From DATAEE01 sp963725145 (GTDB lineage Bacteria; Acidobacteriota; Vicinamibacteria; Vicinamibacterales; 2-12-FULL-66-21): DNA of 64,000 bases. Shown in pieces: positions 63,873 to 64,000 of this stretch (the first letter of the stretch is position 1; each line of letters starts with the position of its first letter). The position numbers were made by a program, and so were the translations under genes. The notes below the pieces were generated by a model, which was not told where the DNA came from, made no database searches, and saw only the letters and a list, made by a program, of their open reading frames with translations. The stretch is from contig CAVRXL010000010.1 in assembly GCA_963725145.1 (NCBI GenBank), forward strand, positions 1,116,001 to 1,180,000. The letters run 5' to 3'.

Positions 63873-64000
63873 ATGAGAATCGACTTGAATTGCGACCTCG
63901 GCGAATCGTTCGGCCCGTGGAAGATGGGAGCCGACGAGGACGTAATGCGAAGCATCACGTCGGCGAACGTGGCCTGCGGCTTTCACGCGGGGGATCCGTC
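63873..64000 (+). CDS. pxpA: 5-oxoprolinase subunit A (LamB/YcsF family), partial
   Basis: The first 42 residues of a YcsF/PxpA protein, cut by the window end. The opening RIDLNCDLGESFGPWKMG and SANVACGFHAGDP is diagnostic of the family. PxpA works with PxpB and PxpC to hydrolyse 5-oxoproline to glutamate with ATP. The gene starts six bases after the M20 peptidase stop, and pxpB/pxpC may lie further downstream. Confidence 0.92.
   Translation, partial: MRIDLNCDLGESFGPWKMGADEDVMRSITSANVACGFHAGDP

Overview
The window looks like a chromosomal segment of a GC-rich acidobacterium, most likely from the Vicinamibacteria (subdivision 6) side of the phylum. This rests on gene content, not on a marker gene: Oar-like TonB receptors with a carboxypeptidase-regulatory N-terminus, several acidobacterial-type VWFA proteins, many exported TPR proteins and secreted peptidases, a sortilin-type beta-propeller protein, and many short palindromic and tandem repeats at gene junctions. 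One tRNA (Glu, CUC) is present. I saw no rRNA, CRISPR array, prophage or insertion sequence with a transposase. LAYOUT. 1-7.2 kb (+): the 3' end of one Oar-like receptor, a complete second receptor, a TPR protein and a large lipoprotein. 7.2-17.8 kb (-): six tandem genes for exported proteins in which TPR repeats are joined to VWFA-like or sulfatase-like domains. 17.8-20.3 kb (+): a serine beta-lactamase-like/NamZ (DUF1343) fusion for cell-wall turnover. 20.2-26.1 kb (-): M23 peptidase, cupredoxin lipoprotein, heme A synthase (CtaA), heme O synthase (CtaB), a DUF420 oxidase-assembly protein and a diguanylate cyclase. 26.2 kb: tRNA-Glu, then a run of hairpins. 26.4-29.3 kb (-): SYLF and DUF502 proteins, then a sortase with an LPxTA-type substrate. 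29.4-34.0 kb (+): CHASE2-adenylate cyclase, M48 protease and a MscS channel with a cyclic-nucleotide domain in one overlapping operon. 34-37.4 kb (-): small exported or membrane proteins, a TPR protein and an ornithine cyclodeaminase-family enzyme, divergent from a proline racemase-family enzyme. 38.5-41.8 kb (+): Ser/Thr kinase overlapping an FHA-GAF-cyclase. 41.9-50.2 kb (-): gamma-glutamyltransferase, winged-helix regulator, VWFA protein, propeller protein, SGNH hydrolase and M19 dipeptidase. 50.4-56.4 kb (+): FTR1 iron permease, OsmC protein, penicillin acylase, acyltransferase-like membrane protein and a class V aminotransferase. 56.4-60.8 kb (-): GH13 enzyme and M14 carboxypeptidase. 60.9-64 kb (+): DGQHR-domain protein, M20 peptidase and the start of 5-oxoprolinase subunit A. 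HOW THE GENES WORK TOGETHER. Three themes recur. The first is peptide, amino-acid and wall scavenging (M14, M19, M20, M23, M48, GGT, penicillin acylase, NamZ, PxpA). The second is nucleotide second messengers: two class III cyclases, a likely cNMP-gated channel, and a diguanylate cyclase with an intact I-site. The third is exported TPR/VWFA scaffolds. DATA QUALITY. Four genes are certainly frameshifted and a fifth probably is. Each can be restored by removing single inserted bases (two in the first receptor, five in the second, one each in the others), and every corrected length is a whole number of codons. This points to insertion-type sequencing error more than to real pseudogenes.
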